Shown: positions 3,962-5,482 of the stretch, in pieces
Layout: each line of letters starts with the position of its first letter
Position numbering within the stretch: position 1 is the first letter of the stretch
Assembly: GCA_947630935.1 (NCBI GenBank)
Contig: CANRJL010000076.1
Location: 1-5,482 of the forward strand
Reading direction: 5' to 3'
Length of the DNA stretch: 5,482 nucleotides
DNA from: an uncultured Bacilli bacterium
GTDB lineage: Bacteria; Bacillota_I; Bacilli_A; RF39; UBA660
Translations under genes and position numbers: made by a program
Notes under the pieces: generated by a model
Database searches by the model: none
Seen by the model: only the letters and a program-made list of their open reading frames with translations
Told to the model about the DNA's origin: nothing

Positions 3962-5482
3962 ATGAAGTTAAAAAGTATCCGTATTAATGGTTTTAAGTCT
4001 TTTGCAGATAAAATTGATTTAGAATTAAAAAGTAATATTACAGCAATAGTTGGCCCGAATGGTTCAGGCAAAAGTAATATTGTTGATGCTGTTAGATGGG
4101 TTTTAGGTGAACAATCAATAAAAAGTTTACGTGGTTCGAAAGAAATGATTGATGTAATTTTTGCTGGCAGTGCATCTAGAAACCCTTTAAAAAGAGCAGA
4201 AGTAGCTTTAGAATTTGATAATCAAAGTCATTTTTTAAATACTGATATTGAACAAGTCGAAATAAAACGTGTTTTATATTATACTGGTGACAATGAATAC
4301 TACATTAACAATGCTAAAGTTCGTTTAAAAGATATTACTAATCTTTTTTTAGATAGTGGAATAGGAAATGAATCTTTAAATATTATTAGCCAAGGTAGTA
4401 TTGAAAAGATAGTTACAGCTAAACCAGAAGACCGGCGTATCATAATTGAAAGTGCTAGTAAAGTATTAAAATATAAAAATCGGAAAATAGAAAGTTTAAG
4501 AAAATTAGAAAAAGCTAAAGATAACTTAGAAAAAGTAGATTTAGTAATTGAAGAATTAGAAAATAATTTAGAGCCTTTAGAAAAACAAAGTAAAGAAGCT
4601 CAAAAATATTTACAAATTGCTAAAGAGTATCAAGAATTAGATGCTTGTTTAACAACTTATGATATAAAAATGTATAATGACCAATTAAAAGAATTACAAA
4701 AAGAGCAAGAACAGATAACAACAGAAAAATTAAAATTAGAATCTGCCAATACTAAAGAGGGTAGTTCATTAGAAATTCTTAAAACCAAAAATTTAGCTAT
4801 TGAAGGAGAGTTAGCTAATAAAAATGAAAAATATCAAAGTATTATTGAGCAATTAGCTAAAATTGAAAGTGAAAAAACAATTCTTTTAGAACGCCAAAAA
4901 TATTCAGTAGACCAAACCAAAGTAAATGAAGAATATTTACAATTAAAAGAAAAAGAAGAACAATTAAAAAAAGAAAGTGCTTTACAAAAATATGCAGTCG
5001 AAAATTTAGAAAAGAAAGTAAATGAGTTAAAAAAGCAAATTGAAACAATTGATGAAAAACTTATTGTTGAAGAAAATAAAAAGAATAATTTAGAAATTGT
5101 TTTTCAAAATAAAATTCGTAATTTAGTTACTTTAGAAAATCAAATTTCTTTATTAAAAAATAATATTGAAGAAGACCGGCGTGTGCCTACAGCTGTCAAA
5201 AATGTTTTACATAACCCCCGTTTAAAAGGAATAAATGAAACTATTGGCAATTTAATTAAAGTAGATAAACAATATGAAATAGCTATTGAAGTAGCCCTTG
5301 GTAATGCTTTAAATTATGTTGTTGTTGATAATGCCGAATCAGCTAAAGAAGCAATTAATTATTTAAAAGAAAATCATTTAGGAAGAGTTACATTTTTTCC
5401 TTTAAATGTTATTAAAAGTCGGTTATTGCCTTCTTCGATTTTAAATTCTTTAACTAAAATGGCCGGCTTTATTGGAATTGCT
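3962..5482 (+). CDS. smc: Chromosome segregation ATPase SMC, N-terminal part, cut by window edge
   Basis: The first 507 codons of the condensin subunit that, with ScpA and ScpB, folds and separates the chromosome. The ABC-type head is clear: KLKSIRINGFKSFADK at the N-terminus, Walker A GPNGSGKSN (31-39), LRG with the Arg57 position, Q-loop ISQG (142-145), then KPEDRR (154-159) leading into the arm. A coiled coil rich in Lys, Glu, Leu and Gln spans about 173-410. The hinge begins near 423 (GINETIGNLI, AIEVALGNALNYVVVDN, GRVTFFPL) and is cut by the right edge, so the return arm and Walker B half are not visible. The first arm looks shorter than in B. subtilis, whose hinge starts near residue 500. 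The ribosome-binding site AGGTGTGA (3951-3958) overlaps the rnc stop codon. No in-frame stop interrupts it. Confidence 0.97.
   Translation, partial: MKLKSIRINGFKSFADKIDLELKSNITAIVGPNGSGKSNIVDAVRWVLGEQSIKSLRGSKEMIDVIFAGSASRNPLKRAEVALEFDNQSHFLNTDIEQVEIKRVLYYTGDNEYYINNAKVRLKDITNLFLDSGIGNESLNIISQGSIEKIVTAKPEDRRIIIESASKVLKYKNRKIESLRKLEKAKDNLEKVDLVIEELENNLEPLEKQSKEAQKYLQIAKEYQELDACLTTYDIKMYNDQLKELQKEQEQITTEKLKLESANTKEGSSLEILKTKNLAIEGELANKNEKYQSIIEQLAKIESEKTILLERQKYSVDQTKVNEEYLQLKEKEEQLKKESALQKYAVENLEKKVNELKKQIETIDEKLIVEENKKNNLEIVFQNKIRNLVTLENQISLLKNNIEEDRRVPTAVKNVLHNPRLKGINETIGNLIKVDKQYEIAIEVALGNALNYVVVDNAESAKEAINYLKENHLGRVTFFPLNVIKSRLLPSSILNSLTKMAGFIGIA

Overview
The window is strongly A+T-rich DNA with Shine-Dalgarno-type starts and the rnc-smc gene order typical of Firmicutes and Mollicutes. 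Tryptophan is encoded by TGG in every gene read, and yidD ends in TGA, so the standard bacterial code fits better than the Mycoplasma/Spiroplasma code. The best guess is a gut-type low-GC Bacilli or Mollicutes-related lineage. This rests on gene order, composition and family resemblance only.

Layout. (1) Bases 1-610, minus strand: yidD, a small membrane-protein-insertion factor, is followed with an ATGA overlap by the start of a metal ABC transporter substrate-binding lipoprotein that runs off the left edge. (2) Bases 611-722: a short divergent intergenic region. On the plus strand it holds a -35 box and an extended -10 box separated by a spacer containing a run of ten G, a striking feature in such A+T-rich DNA. 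(3) Bases 723-3201: two tandem paralogous genes for membrane-anchored extracellular proteins of 427 and 388 residues. They share a nearly identical 5' block (ribosome-binding site, basic N-terminus, membrane segment) and have divergent bodies. A hairpin terminator follows. (4) Bases 3256-5482: a -10 box, then rnc (RNase III) and the first 507 codons of smc (chromosome condensin), probably one operon, with smc cut by the right edge.

The housekeeping parts are ordinary. The part worth attention is the accessory islet 664-3255: a promoter with a homopolymeric G spacer driving a tandem pair of variable surface proteins. This layout suggests a phase-variable or antigenically variable surface module. 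The variation itself is inferred, since one sequence cannot show it. Function of the two surface proteins is unknown.

There is no stretch over 300 bases without a gene. No tRNA, rRNA, CRISPR array, insertion sequence or riboswitch was recognised.
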